NCBI RefSeq assembly: GCF_000381925.1
Contig: NZ_KB907307.1
Coordinates: 310,001 to 374,000 of the forward strand
Direction of reading: 5' to 3'
DNA: 64,000 nt
Source of the DNA: Nocardia sp. BMG111209
Lineage (GTDB): Bacteria > Actinomycetota > Actinomycetes > Mycobacteriales > Mycobacteriaceae
Shown: positions 34,204 through 42,289 of the stretch, one piece after another
How positions within the stretch are numbered: position 1 is the stretch's first letter
Layout: each line of letters starts with the position of its first letter
Made by a program: the position numbers and the translations under genes
The notes under the pieces: generated by a model
What the model was told of the DNA's origin: nothing
The model's input: only the letters and a program-made list of their open reading frames with translations
Database searches by the model: none

Positions 34204-35052
34204 TTACGCGGCCACCTCGGCGGCGGTCACGGACGGGCGCTCACCGAGCAGGCGCGGGGCCAGCGAGGCGAAGCCGACGCCGATGACCACCCACAGGATC
34301 AGCTGGGCGGCGAACGAATACAGCCGGAAGTGGAACAGGTCGTCGGCCGGGAAGCCCGGATAGACGATCGCGCCCGACGGATCCTTCAGCGGTTGCGGCG
34401 TCTCGGTGTCGAAGTTGCCGAAGGCGGACTTGTTCGACGAGAGATGCCCCAGCGGCGGCAGGATCAGCATGACCACCCCCATCACCACGGCGAACGACAC
34501 CGCCGCCACGATGGACGCGGTCCAATTGCCCAGCCGCGCGGCCAGCCTGCGACCCAGGTAGATCGCCGCGAACAGCACGAGCACACCGATCACGATCATG
34601 GCGACGTACAACGCGGTACGCGCCTTGATGGTGTCGGGATGCCCGATCGACGGCGGATTGGCCGGGTACTTCAGGAACGGCACGGCGTACAGGGCCAGGA
34701 ACATGCCGCCGGACACCAGCAGGGCCAGGTTGCGCGCGGTGATCCGGCCGGCCCGGCTGATGGCCAGGTAGTAGACGACCGCGAACAGCGCACCCATCGC
34801 CGCACCGAACACGATCATGCCGAAGGGCAGGCCGAGATTCTGTTGCTGGCTGCGGGTGAAGATGTCCGGGCCCATGTCCGCCATGGGCTTGCCGGCGGCC
34901 TTGTCCAGCGCCATCTGCGCATCGTCGCGGCCCGACTCGTAGTCGATGGCCCGGTTGATGATGGGCTCGGCCATGATCCGGGCGAAGACGAATGCGAGTA
35001 ATCCGCCGAGCGCGCCCAACAGGACGCCTCGGCCGATGATCTTTTTCTCCAT
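34204..35052 (-). CDS. cbtA: CbtA family cobalt transporter subunit
   Basis: A 282-residue inner-membrane protein with about six hydrophobic helices. GRGVLLGALGGLLAFVFARI with the following EPIINRAIDYE is the typical CbtA opening, and PPLGHLSSNKSAFGNFD sits in a later loop. CbtA and CbtB are B12-riboswitch-controlled cobalt uptake proteins predicted by comparative genomics. It follows cbtB by 21 nt; a cobalamin riboswitch precedes the pair. Confidence 0.93.
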   Translation of the reverse strand: MEKKIIGRGVLLGALGGLLAFVFARIMAEPIINRAIDYESGRDDAQMALDKAAGKPMADMGPDIFTRSQQQNLGLPFGMIVFGAAMGALFAVVYYLAISRAGRITARNLALLVSGGMFLALYAVPFLKYPANPPSIGHPDTIKARTALYVAMIVIGVLVLFAAIYLGRRLAARLGNWTASIVAAVSFAVVMGVVMLILPPLGHLSSNKSAFGNFDTETPQPLKDPSGAIVYPGFPADDLFHFRLYSFAAQLILWVVIGVGFASLAPRLLGERPSVTAAEVAA

Positions 35053-35073
35053 GTGGTGACTCGTCTCCCGTGA

Positions 35074-35286
35074 CTAGTGGCAGGGGAAACCGAGGAAGTG
35101 CCGGCCGTCGTGGACGAACTCGTGCACGTGCATATCGCTGCCGAAGATCGAGACGGCGCCCTGATCCACTCCGATGAAGTAGATGACCAGCAACGCCAGC
35201 AGCGTGGTGCCGATCAGCCACACCGGCGTCGGGATGGACAGGGATACGGAACCGAGGCCGGAGCGGGGAGCATAGGACGTGGCCAC
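35074..35286 (-). CDS. cbtB: CbtB, small cobalt transporter subunit
   Basis: A 70-residue protein with one membrane helix (VWLIGTTLLALLVIYFIG) and a His-rich C-terminus (MHVHEFVHDGRHFLGFPCH), the CbtB hallmark that probably captures Co2+ outside the membrane. GTG start with AGGAGT 6 nt before it. First gene of the cbtBA operon, directly after the riboswitch. Confidence 0.93.
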   Translation of the reverse strand: MATSYAPRSGLGSVSLSIPTPVWLIGTTLLALLVIYFIGVDQGAVSIFGSDMHVHEFVHDGRHFLGFPCH

Positions 35287-35319
35287 TGAATGACTCCTTC
35301 GAGCGGGGGATTTCGCGTC

Positions 35320-35445
35320 CCCATGGGCGTTCTGCCGACGATGCGGCGGGTCTGACTCGCACCCGCCTAACCGGGCTGCTCACAGTGGCGCGACCGCTCC
35401 GGGATTGCACCGGATTCCACACGTATCGTCAGAATTACGATACGA
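35320..35445 (-). promoter_or_regulatory. Cobalamin riboswitch controlling cbtBA
   Basis: Read on the minus strand, GGAATCCGGTGCAATCCC (35401-35418), then GCCACTG (35383-35389), then the B12 box with GCGAGTCAG (35352-35360) occur in the right order and spacing for a class-I cobalamin aptamer. An 8-bp inverted repeat (CGTATCGT/ACGATACG, 35422-35444) marks its 5' side. High B12 would switch off cobalt uptake. The expression platform is the GC-rich stretch down to the cbtB RBS. Confidence 0.88.
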
Positions 35446-35624
35446 GTGATCGGCGGAACCGGTCAATCCCGGCATGCCCGGACCGTTCCACCTGGTGGGA
35501 TGGCCCGGTCGTGTATCGGGATCATCACGGACTCGCTATATTGGCGAGCGCAGCTGGTTCGCCCCGGACGGAGTCGAGGAGCCCCTCCCGTCCGGCGGCG
35601 TCGAAGCCCGGAGTGCGTGCTCGC

Positions 35625-35830
35625 GCGGACATCGGGTGAGAGGGAATCCCGGTGAGAATCCGGAACTGTCCCGCAGCGGTGAGTGGGAACGACAGCCGTC
35701 ATTCGCACTGGGCGCCCCGCGGCGCCTGGGAAGCGACGGCCATTAGGACCAGCTCCGGAGAGTTCGCCGGGGCCGATGCCCACGAGTCCGAAGACCTGCC
35801 CGCTGTGCCGGATACGCCGTATCCGGCGGT
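35625..35830 (+). promoter_or_regulatory. Cobalamin riboswitch upstream of metE remnant
   Basis: On the plus strand, GGTGAGAATCCGG (35651-35663), CCCGCAGCGGTGA (35670-35682) and a textbook B12 box, CACGAGTCCGAAGACCTGCC at 35781-35800, form a complete cobalamin aptamer. A perfect 19-bp hairpin (CCGGATACG-C-CGTATCCGG, 35808-35826) follows and may belong to the switching platform. The leader continues about 125 nt to the metE ATG at 35955. Only about 180 bp separates it from the divergent cbtBA riboswitch. Confidence 0.92.
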
Positions 35831-35954
35831 CGTCGCCTCGTGGATCGGGCGGTACGCCGAGTGGAACCCGGGCACGGGACGATGCTTCGAGGGCTCCAGC
35901 TGCGTGCACTCCGGATGGGTGGCGGCCATCGGCTGCCGACCATGGAGTTCACCG

Positions 35955-37109
35955 ATGTCGAACCCTGACGACACCTTCACCGCCACCGTGCTCGGCCTGC
36001 CGCGGGTGGGCCCGGCCCGTGAGCTGCAACGCGCCGTCGAATCGTACTGGGCGGGCCGGATCGAGGCCGCGGAACTGCACGAGGTGGCCCGGCGGTTGCG
36101 CACCGCGCAGCTGTCGGCCGCCCGGGACGCGGGCCTCGATTCCGTTCCGGTGGGGACGTTCTCGTACTACGACCATGTGCTCGACACCGCGGTGCTGCTC
36201 GGCGCGCTGCCGGAGCGGGTGCGGGGTATCGAGGACGAGACGGACCGATATTTCGCGGCCGCTCGGGGCACCGCCGAGATCGCGCCGCTGGAGATGACCG
36301 AGTGGTTCGACACCAACTACCACTATCTGGTGCCCGAACTCTCGGCGGAGACGCAGTTCGCGCTGCATCCGGACAAGCCGCTGGCGGAACTGGACGAGGC
36401 GCTGGCCCTGGGGGTTCCGGCCCGTCCGGTCGTGGTCGGCCCGATCACCTTCCTGAAGCTGGCGAAGTCGGTGGACGGCAGCGATCTGCTCGAGCGGCTG
36501 CCCGATCTGCTGCCGCTCTACGAGCGGTTGCTCGGCCTGCTGGCCGTGGCCGGCGCGCAATGGGTGCAGCTGGACGAACCCGTGCTGGTCACCGATCCGA
36601 CCGAGGTCGAGCTGGCGCTCGTGCACACCGCGTACAAGCGGCTGGCGGGCCTCGCCACCCGGCCGTCGATCCTGGTCGCGTCCTATTTCGGCCGGCTGGG
36701 GGAGGCGCTGCCGGTGGTGGCCGACACCGGCGTCGAGGGCATCGCCGTCGATCTGGTGGCCGGCGGCGACGCGGATGTGGCCGCCGCGGGTGCGCTGCGC
36801 GCAACCCTGGTGGTGGCGGGCATCGTGCCCGGTCACAACGTGCAGCGCGTCGACCCGGACGACGCGCTGTCGCGGCTGACCGCTCTGCGCGCGGCCGGCG
36901 CCACGGTGGCGGTGTCGAGTTCGTGCTCGCTGCTGCACGTCCCCGACAGCCTCGAGCCGGAGACCGCCTCGGAGCCGCGGCTGCGCAGCCGGCCGGCCTT
37001 CGGCAGCGAGAAGATCGCCGAGGTCCGGCTGCTCGCCACCGCGCTGCACGACGGCAACGGCATCGTCCCGCCTCGACCTTGCCGTCCGTGGAGTCAGCGG
37101 TCGAGGTAG
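35955..37109 (+). pseudogene. metE: Truncated cobalamin-independent methionine synthase (N-terminal domain only)
   Basis: The frame encodes 384 residues against about 755 in full-length MetE. The N-terminal barrel is well preserved: [16 protein letters not shown] near 115, [11 protein letters not shown] near 165, VQLDEPVL near 205 and [17 protein letters not shown] near 355. It then breaks off at the interdomain linker and ends in about 15 unrelated residues (VPPRPCRPW...). The entire C-terminal domain with the zinc ligands (His-x-Cys, Glu, Cys) and folate/homocysteine site is missing, so it cannot be a working synthase. The stop overlaps the end of the convergent PAS-GAF gene, pointing to a deletion whose far edge is in or beside that gene. 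GGAG is 8 nt before the ATG and the riboswitch is intact. Confidence 0.9.
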
Positions 37110-38386
37110 GCGGCGAGTCCGCCGTGCTCCTCACCGGCGATGAACGCCGATCGCACGTTGAAGATGGCCTCCTCCACGTGGGCGGAACAACCCCACGCCG
37201 CATCGCCCCAGGAATCGGCGACCTTGATCTCGGCCGGTGCGGTGCAGCCGTCGGCGCCGCCGAGCTGGCAGCGTTCGGGATGCGGTGTGGCGGCCTGGGC
37301 GGCCGCGGCGGTGCGCATCCGGGCGGCGAGTTCGGCCGCGGCGGCGGCCCGCTGCTCGGCCTCGGCCCGCAACTTCTGCTCGGCCCGCATCGCCTCGGCC
37401 AGCTCCACGCGAGCCGCCTCGGCATGGGCCTCCGCCGCCGCTTTCGCCTGTTCGATGTGATGGCGTTCGATCGCCAGGCTCGCGGTGTCGGCGAACAGCC
37501 GCGCCAAGGCGAGATCGGATTCCTGCGGGGTGCGCGGAACGCGGTGGTACATCGCGAAGGTGCCCAGCAGGCTGCCGTCGCGGGCCAGGATCGGCGTCGA
37601 CCAGCAGGCGGCCACCCCGGCCCGCTCGGCCAGGCCCCGGAAGTCGTCCCAGAACGGATCGGTACCGATATCGGTGACGATGACCGGCTCGCGCCGATGC
37701 GCGGCGGTGCCGCAGGAACCCACCCCCTCACCGGTGGCGATGCCGTCGATGGCCTCGTTGTAGAAGTCCGGCAGGCTCGGCGCGGCGCCGTGCCGCAGAT
37801 GCCGGCCGTCGGGATCGGCGAGCAGTACCGACACGGAAACCTCTTGCGGCGCAAGGTCTTCGATACAACGGGCCATCCCGTCCAGCACCTCGGCCAGCGG
37901 CGCCTGGCGCGCGATCTGCTCCAGCAGGGCACGCTGTTCGGCCGTCAGCCGCTGGGCGTGCTTGATCTGCGTGGTCTCCACCCCGATCAGCCGGACCCCG
38001 GTCACCGCGCCGCCGGCGTCGCGGCGCGGTTCGTAACCGAAATCGAAGTAGGCCTCCCGCGCGTGCGCGCCCTCGCCCAGCACGATCCGGACATCACGGC
38101 CGGTCTCGGGCTCCCCGGTGCGCTGGACCCGGTCCAGCGCGGCGATCAGTTCCCGACCGGCCGAGCCGGGCAACGACTCGGCCAGGGGTGATCCGACGGC
38201 GGCGCCGGGCACACCGAGGACGGCCGAGAATGCCGGATTCGACGACCGGATCCGGTGCTCCGGCCCCTCGAACGCCGCGAATACCGCCAGCGACTGCCCG
38301 AACAGCGCCCGCAGATCCTGCTCCGAGGACCGGCTCGGATCGGCGTGCTTCGCGCCCGTCGACTGTGTGTCCGTTACCTCGGTCAT
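37094..38386 (-). CDS. PAS-GAF sensor protein with coiled coil and Cys/His tail
   Basis: A 430-residue cytoplasmic protein. A PAS fold (about 30-145; [15 protein letters not shown]) precedes a GAF domain (about 155-300; [48 protein letters not shown]). An Ala/Glu/Arg coiled coil follows (about 310-370), then a C-terminal segment with CQLGGADGC...WGCSAH that could bind a metal. No kinase, cyclase or HTH output domain is attached. The GAF SCGTAAH pattern is that of heme-type/redox or phytochrome-like actinobacterial sensors. Its 3' end touches the broken metE, so its own C-terminus should be compared with relatives. Confidence 0.85.
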   Translation of the reverse strand: MTEVTDTQSTGAKHADPSRSSEQDLRALFGQSLAVFAAFEGPEHRIRSSNPAFSAVLGVPGAAVGSPLAESLPGSAGRELIAALDRVQRTGEPETGRDVRIVLGEGAHAREAYFDFGYEPRRDAGGAVTGVRLIGVETTQIKHAQRLTAEQRALLEQIARQAPLAEVLDGMARCIEDLAPQEVSVSVLLADPDGRHLRHGAAPSLPDFYNEAIDGIATGEGVGSCGTAAHRREPVIVTDIGTDPFWDDFRGLAERAGVAACWSTPILARDGSLLGTFAMYHRVPRTPQESDLALARLFADTASLAIERHHIEQAKAAAEAHAEAARVELAEAMRAEQKLRAEAEQRAAAAAELAARMRTAAAAQAATPHPERCQLGGADGCTAPAEIKVADSWGDAAWGCSAHVEEAIFNVRSAFIAGEEHGGLAAYLDR

Positions 38387-38406
38387 GATGTGGATCGTCT
38401 CCCGTT

Positions 38407-38418
38407 CGTGAATTCACG
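38407..38418. promoter_or_regulatory. 12-bp perfect palindrome upstream of PAS-GAF gene
   Basis: CGTGAATTCACG lies 21 bp before the ATG at 38386. Possible operator. The rest of the 149-bp gap to the next gene shows nothing clear. Confidence 0.4.
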
Positions 38419-38535
38419 GCGTTGATACCCACACCGGCGAGTAACAATCCGACCGAACGCTACTCCGGTCCTGCCGGGCCGCGTGCGGGGCGGCCCGGAT
38501 CGCCGACTCGTCCGGGGCGACGGTGTCCCGCGAGG

Positions 38536-39417
38536 TCAGCGCGAGCCCGAGGGAACCGGTATGCCGACCGTGAAGCGCGCGATGTGGCCGGCGATGACCT
38601 GCGCGTGATCTTCGAGGGCGAAATGCCCGGTGTCGAGCAGGTGCAGTTCGGCGTCGGGCAGGTCGCGCAGGTACGGGTGGGCCCCGGATTCCGGGAAGAT
38701 GGCGTCGTTGCGGCCCCAGGTGATGAGGGTCGGCGGCCGGTGCTCGCGCAGGTAGGCCTGCCACTGTGGGTAGTGCTCGGGGTTGGTGCGGTAGTCGTAC
38801 AGCAGGTCGAGCATGTTGTCCTGCGCGCCGGGCCGGGCGAGCAGGGCGTGCTGCAACAGCCAGTTGTCCGGGTCGACGGCGGTCGGGTCGGCGACGCCGT
38901 GGGTGTAGTTCCATTCCAGCGCGGCGTCCGACATGCCGGCGGCGCGGATCACGGCGCGGTTGTCGTCGGTCGGGTCCTGCCACAGGGTGCGGAGCGGCGA
39001 CCAGAAGCTGTCGGGCAGCCCTTCGGCGTAGGCGTTGGCGTTCTGCAGGACGAGGAACCGGACCCGCTCGGGATGGGCGGTGGCGAGCCGGAATCCGATC
39101 GGGCCGCCGAAGTCCTGCAGGTACAGGCCGTAGTGGGTCAGGCCGATCGCCGCGGTGAAGCGGTCCATGATCTCGGCGAGATGGTCGAAGGTGTAGTCGA
39201 ATCCGGCGCGGTCGGGCGCGGCGCTGTGCCCGAATCCGGGATAGTCCGGCGCGATCAGGTGGAAGCGGTCGGCGAGCAGTTCGATCAGGTGCCGGAACAT
39301 GAACGAGGATGCGGGAAAGCCGTGCAGCAGAAGGAAATCCGGCTTGTCCGGATCTCCCGCCTCCCGGTAGGAGATCTCGGCATCGCCGACGGTGATCGTG
39401 CGGTGGTGCGTGCTCAT
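38536..39417 (-). CDS. Alpha/beta hydrolase, haloalkane dehalogenase/epoxide hydrolase-like
   Basis: A 293-residue hydrolase. The oxyanion segment is LLLHGFPASSFMF near residue 30. The nucleophile elbow LYLQDFGGPIGFRL near 103 has Asp rather than Ser, as in haloalkane dehalogenases and epoxide hydrolases. The acid region is TWGRNDAIFPES and the His is in LLDTGHFALEDH near 272. Reaction could be dehalogenation or epoxide opening; the cap helices do not decide. The ATG at 39417 matches the family start; the long upstream frame is the antisense of the MFS gene. Confidence 0.88.
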   Translation of the reverse strand: MSTHHRTITVGDAEISYREAGDPDKPDFLLLHGFPASSFMFRHLIELLADRFHLIAPDYPGFGHSAAPDRAGFDYTFDHLAEIMDRFTAAIGLTHYGLYLQDFGGPIGFRLATAHPERVRFLVLQNANAYAEGLPDSFWSPLRTLWQDPTDDNRAVIRAAGMSDAALEWNYTHGVADPTAVDPDNWLLQHALLARPGAQDNMLDLLYDYRTNPEHYPQWQAYLREHRPPTLITWGRNDAIFPESGAHPYLRDLPDAELHLLDTGHFALEDHAQVIAGHIARFTVGIPVPSGSR

Positions 39418-39515
39418 GACATTCCTTCCGGTGGTCGGCCCGGGGGTGGCGGCATCGGCCGTGGGCCGGGGGAGACCGGATGCCTGGTCGGAAAGCCCTT
39501 GTGCGGGCGCGGATT

Positions 39516-40760
39516 TCATTCGCAGGCCACCGTGGCCGCGCACTCGCCGGCGGCCCCGGTGGTACGACGGCGGAGCCGGTCGGCGGCCCAGACCCCCAGT
39601 GCCAGAGCCGATATCGCGGCGCCGAAGACGCACACCCCGCACCAGCCGGTGCGGCCGTAGAGGGTCGTCGCCGCGACGGCCCCGGTGCCGCTGCCGAGCG
39701 AGTAGAAGAGCATGTAGCCCGCGATCAGCCGGCTGCTCGCGGCGGGGTCGACGGCCACGATCAGTTGCTGATTGGTCACGTGCAGCGCCTGCACGGCCAG
39801 ATCCAGCACGATCACGCCGAGCGCGAACAGCGCCAGCGACCGTGGCGCCGCCGCGATCGCCGTCCAGGACAGCGTCAGCGCCACCAGGGCGATCGCGGTG
39901 ACCGTCCGGGCGTGCCCGCGGTCGGCCAGCCGTCCGGCGCCGGTCGCGCCCAGCGCCCCGGCCACGCCCGCGAGCGCGAACATGCCGATCGCACCGGTGG
40001 ACAGATGCCACGGCGCCGCCGTGAGCGGCAACGCCATCGCACCCCACAGCGCCCCGAAGGCGGCGAACATCGACAGCCCGATCGCCGCGCGCACCCGCAC
40101 CACCGGCTCGCGCAGGCCCAGGACCAGCGCCGAGGTGATCAACCGGGTGTAGCGCACCCGCGGCCGGGCGATCCGATCGCGCGGCAGCACACCGGCCAGG
40201 ATGCCCGCGGCGCCGAGCAGGGTCACCGCCGCCACCGCGTACATCACGCGCCACCCCGCCAGCTCGGCGACCCATCCGGATACCAAGCGGGCCAACAGGA
40301 TTCCGGTCACCACGCCACCGGTCACCGTGCCCACGACCCGGCCCCGGTGCTGCGGCGCACTCGACGCCGCGGCGTAGGCGACGATGACCTGTACCACCGC
40401 CGAGGCCGCACCGACCAGCGCGTTCGCGGCGAACAACCAGAGCGCTCCCGGCGCCGCGACCACCGCACCCAGCCCGCACGCCGCCGTGACCATCAGGCCC
40501 ACGATCAGGCGCCGGCGATCGACCAGATCACCCAGCGGGACGATCAGCGCCAGCCCGAGCAGATAGCCGCCCTGGGTCGTGGCCGTGATCAGCCCGAGGG
40601 CCCCGCGTCCGATGGCGAGGTCCGCGCCGATGCTCGCCACCAGCGGCTGGGCGTAGTAGACGTCGGCCACCGCCAGCCCGCACGCCACCGCGAGCACGAC
40701 GGCCAGGCGCACATCGATCGTGGCCGGAGCATCGGCGTCGGTATCGCTTCCGAGATTCAT
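39516..40760 (-). CDS. MFS transporter (12-helix)
   Basis: A 414-residue major facilitator. LADVYYAQPLVASIGADLAI near residue 30 is typical of the YfcJ/AraJ-like and nitrate/sugar-efflux subgroup; GDLVDRRRLIV is the loop 2-3 motif and LGATGAGRLADRGHART its repeat in the second half. Probably a drug or metabolite exporter. Divergent from an HxlR regulator across a 21-bp palindrome, the usual arrangement for inducible efflux. Confidence 0.92.
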   Translation of the reverse strand: MNLGSDTDADAPATIDVRLAVVLAVACGLAVADVYYAQPLVASIGADLAIGRGALGLITATTQGGYLLGLALIVPLGDLVDRRRLIVGLMVTAACGLGAVVAAPGALWLFAANALVGAASAVVQVIVAYAAASSAPQHRGRVVGTVTGGVVTGILLARLVSGWVAELAGWRVMYAVAAVTLLGAAGILAGVLPRDRIARPRVRYTRLITSALVLGLREPVVRVRAAIGLSMFAAFGALWGAMALPLTAAPWHLSTGAIGMFALAGVAGALGATGAGRLADRGHARTVTAIALVALTLSWTAIAAAPRSLALFALGVIVLDLAVQALHVTNQQLIVAVDPAASSRLIAGYMLFYSLGSGTGAVAATTLYGRTGWCGVCVFGAAISALALGVWAADRLRRRTTGAAGECAATVACE

Positions 40761-40799
40761 CGCAATTCCTCACCCTGGGCCGCGACCGACCGCCGCAGC

Positions 40800-40820
40800 A
40801 TGGTTTTGAATTGAAACCAT
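40800..40820. promoter_or_regulatory. HxlR-type operator between MFS and hxlR-like gene
   Basis: ATGGTTT-TGAATTG-AAACCAT: perfect 7-bp arms, 8 of 10 pairs overall. It lies 39 bp before the MFS start and 56 bp before the HxlR start, placed to control both. Confidence 0.75.
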
Positions 40821-40876
40821 CATGCCCCGCGTTGGTAGTAATATGCAACCGTGGGTCGTGGGCGAGGAGGAGCGCG

Positions 40877-41329
40877 ATGAGCGAGACGGAAACCGGTCGG
40901 CCGTGGACCGATCCGGCCTGTCCGGTGGCGCGCACGGTGGATCTGCTCGGTGACAAGTGGTCGCTGCTGATCGTTCGCGACGCCTTCGACGGCGTCACCC
41001 GGTTCGGGCAGTTCCAGCGCAACCTCGGAGTGGCCAAGAACATCCTGGCCGACCGGCTGCGCAACCTCGTGGCGATCGGGGTGCTGCGTGCCGAACCCGC
41101 CTCCGACGGCAGCCGATTCCACGAATACACGCTGACCGAGGACGGGGCCGACCTGTTCGACCTCGTGGTGAGCCTGCGGCAGTGGGGCCGGCGACATGCC
41201 TTCGGCCCCGGCGAATCCCATTCGGAACTGGTCGATTCCGTCACCGGCGAACCGATACCGGAACTGACCTACACCACACCCGACGGCCGGCCGGTGGCGG
41301 CCGATCGCACGCGGGTGCGCAAGATCTGA
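40877..41329 (+). CDS. HxlR family regulator
   Basis: A 150-residue winged-helix protein. CPVARTVDLLGDKWSLLIVRDAF is the diagnostic HxlR opening with its conserved Cys, then FGQFQRNLGVAKNILADRL (recognition helix) and FHEYTLTEDGADL (wing). Many HxlR proteins sense electrophiles through that Cys. The ATG at 40877 has GGAGG 6 nt before it. Likely represses itself and the divergent MFS. Confidence 0.93.
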   Translation: MSETETGRPWTDPACPVARTVDLLGDKWSLLIVRDAFDGVTRFGQFQRNLGVAKNILADRLRNLVAIGVLRAEPASDGSRFHEYTLTEDGADLFDLVVSLRQWGRRHAFGPGESHSELVDSVTGEPIPELTYTTPDGRPVAADRTRVRKI

Positions 41330-41362
41330 CGGCCCATCGGCCACGATCGAGCGGGTTGCCGA

Positions 41363-41803
41363 TCAGTGCCGTTGCCAGGGAAACGGTGTCAGGTCGGGTT
41401 CGATCCAGCCCGCCCTGGCCGCAGGGCCCGCCAGCGTGGCCGTGCGGTAGAAGCGGGTGAGCAGCCGCTTGTCCAGCAGTGCCGGGTTGTCGTCCAGGAA
41501 GGTGTCGAAATCGGTTGTGCCGGAGTCGATCACGTGGTGGCCGACCAGTTCTACCCAGGCGCGGCTGACCGTGGCGTGATATTTCTGCGGTGCGCCCCGG
41601 TAGCGCGCGGTGCGCCGGATGCTGTCGCTGACCAGCTCGACCGCGTGAGCGGTGCCGTAGTGCCGCACGGCCAGGTAGGTGAGGTGCAGATGTTCGCGAT
41701 GCCCGAACCGGTCGGCGCCGGCCATCGCCGCGGCGATCATGGCGGCGAACGGGCCGGATTGCTCGTCCGGGTCCGGCTGTGGTGCGTCCGGATGCGTGGT
41801 CAT
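41363..41803 (-). CDS. Conserved hypothetical protein, 146 aa
   Basis: A small soluble protein with no domain I can name. GADRFGHREHLHLTYLAVR near residue 30 and KYHATVSRAWVELVGHHV near 80 are His-rich helices whose spacing could form a metal or heme site. It ends PDLTPFPWQRH. The ATG overlaps the stop of the upstream MarR gene (ATGA), so it is translated with MarR and may be its effector-sensing partner or the enzyme it controls; that is inference. Convergent with the HxlR gene. Confidence 0.7.
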   Translation of the reverse strand: MTTHPDAPQPDPDEQSGPFAAMIAAAMAGADRFGHREHLHLTYLAVRHYGTAHAVELVSDSIRRTARYRGAPQKYHATVSRAWVELVGHHVIDSGTTDFDTFLDDNPALLDKRLLTRFYRTATLAGPAARAGWIEPDLTPFPWQRH

Positions 41804-42252
41804 CGTTTCTCCTCGGTCAGGGCGTCCAGCACGGTGTAGAAACCCTCGATCGCGCCGGGGGAAAGGCCCGCGACCGCGCGGGATTCCAGCTCGGCGAGGG
41901 TCCGGCGGATCGTGGCGGCGGTGGCCCGGCCGGGCTCGGTCAGTTCGATCAGGATCGAGCGCCGGTCACCCGCGCGGGCGACCCGGGCGATCAGGCCGCG
42001 CTTCTCCAGCCGGTCCAGCACGCTGGTCAGCGTCGTGGGGCGGGCGCCGATCGCGGCGGCGAGCTGGGACACCGTCCGGCTCTGCCCGTCGGCGAGGTTG
42101 CCCAGCGCGTTCATCTCGGAGGCGGTCATATCGAGATCGACCAGTTCGGTGGCGATCCGGTGGAGCGTGGCATGCGTGGCGCGTTGCAGGGTCAGCAGCA
42201 TGGATCGCTCGGATGGAACGAAATCGTACTTCACGATTTCGGATACTACCAT
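41800..42252 (-). CDS. MarR family regulator
   Basis: A 150-residue winged helix. TASEMNALGNLAD, RTVSQLAAAIGARPTTLTSVLDRLEKRGLI (recognition helix) and RAGDRRSILIELTEPG (wing) are clear. Two starts compete. The ATG at 42252 gives full MarR length but puts a 23-bp palindrome at 42219-42241 inside codons 4-12. The ATG at 42201 starts at helix 1 and leaves the palindrome as a normal operator, though its RBS is weak. Coupled to the small hypothetical gene downstream. Confidence 0.88.
   Translation of the reverse strand: MVVSEIVKYDFVPSERSMLLTLQRATHATLHRIATELVDLDMTASEMNALGNLADGQSRTVSQLAAAIGARPTTLTSVLDRLEKRGLIARVARAGDRRSILIELTEPGRATAATIRRTLAELESRAVAGLSPGAIEGFYTVLDALTEEKR
42219..42241. promoter_or_regulatory. 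23-bp palindromic MarR operator
   Basis: CGAAATCGT (42219-42227) and ACGATTTCG (42233-42241) are perfect 9-bp arms around 5 bp, at the start of the MarR gene. Autoregulation is likely. An extra half-site-like CGAAAT lies at the 42252 start codon. Confidence 0.72.
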
Positions 42253-42289
42253 TTCGTTGTAAATGTGGTCGAGTCCCCGACTGCGGGAT

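Noticed and set aside
34069..35001. Long open frame opposite cbtA (310 codons, rich in His, Arg, Gln)
   Set aside because: Antisense shadow typical of high-GC DNA. The opposite strand has a clear multi-helix CbtA with a riboswitch-led operon.
35808..35826. 19-bp perfect palindrome as a protein operator
   Set aside because: It directly follows the B12 box and is more simply a hairpin of the riboswitch expression platform.
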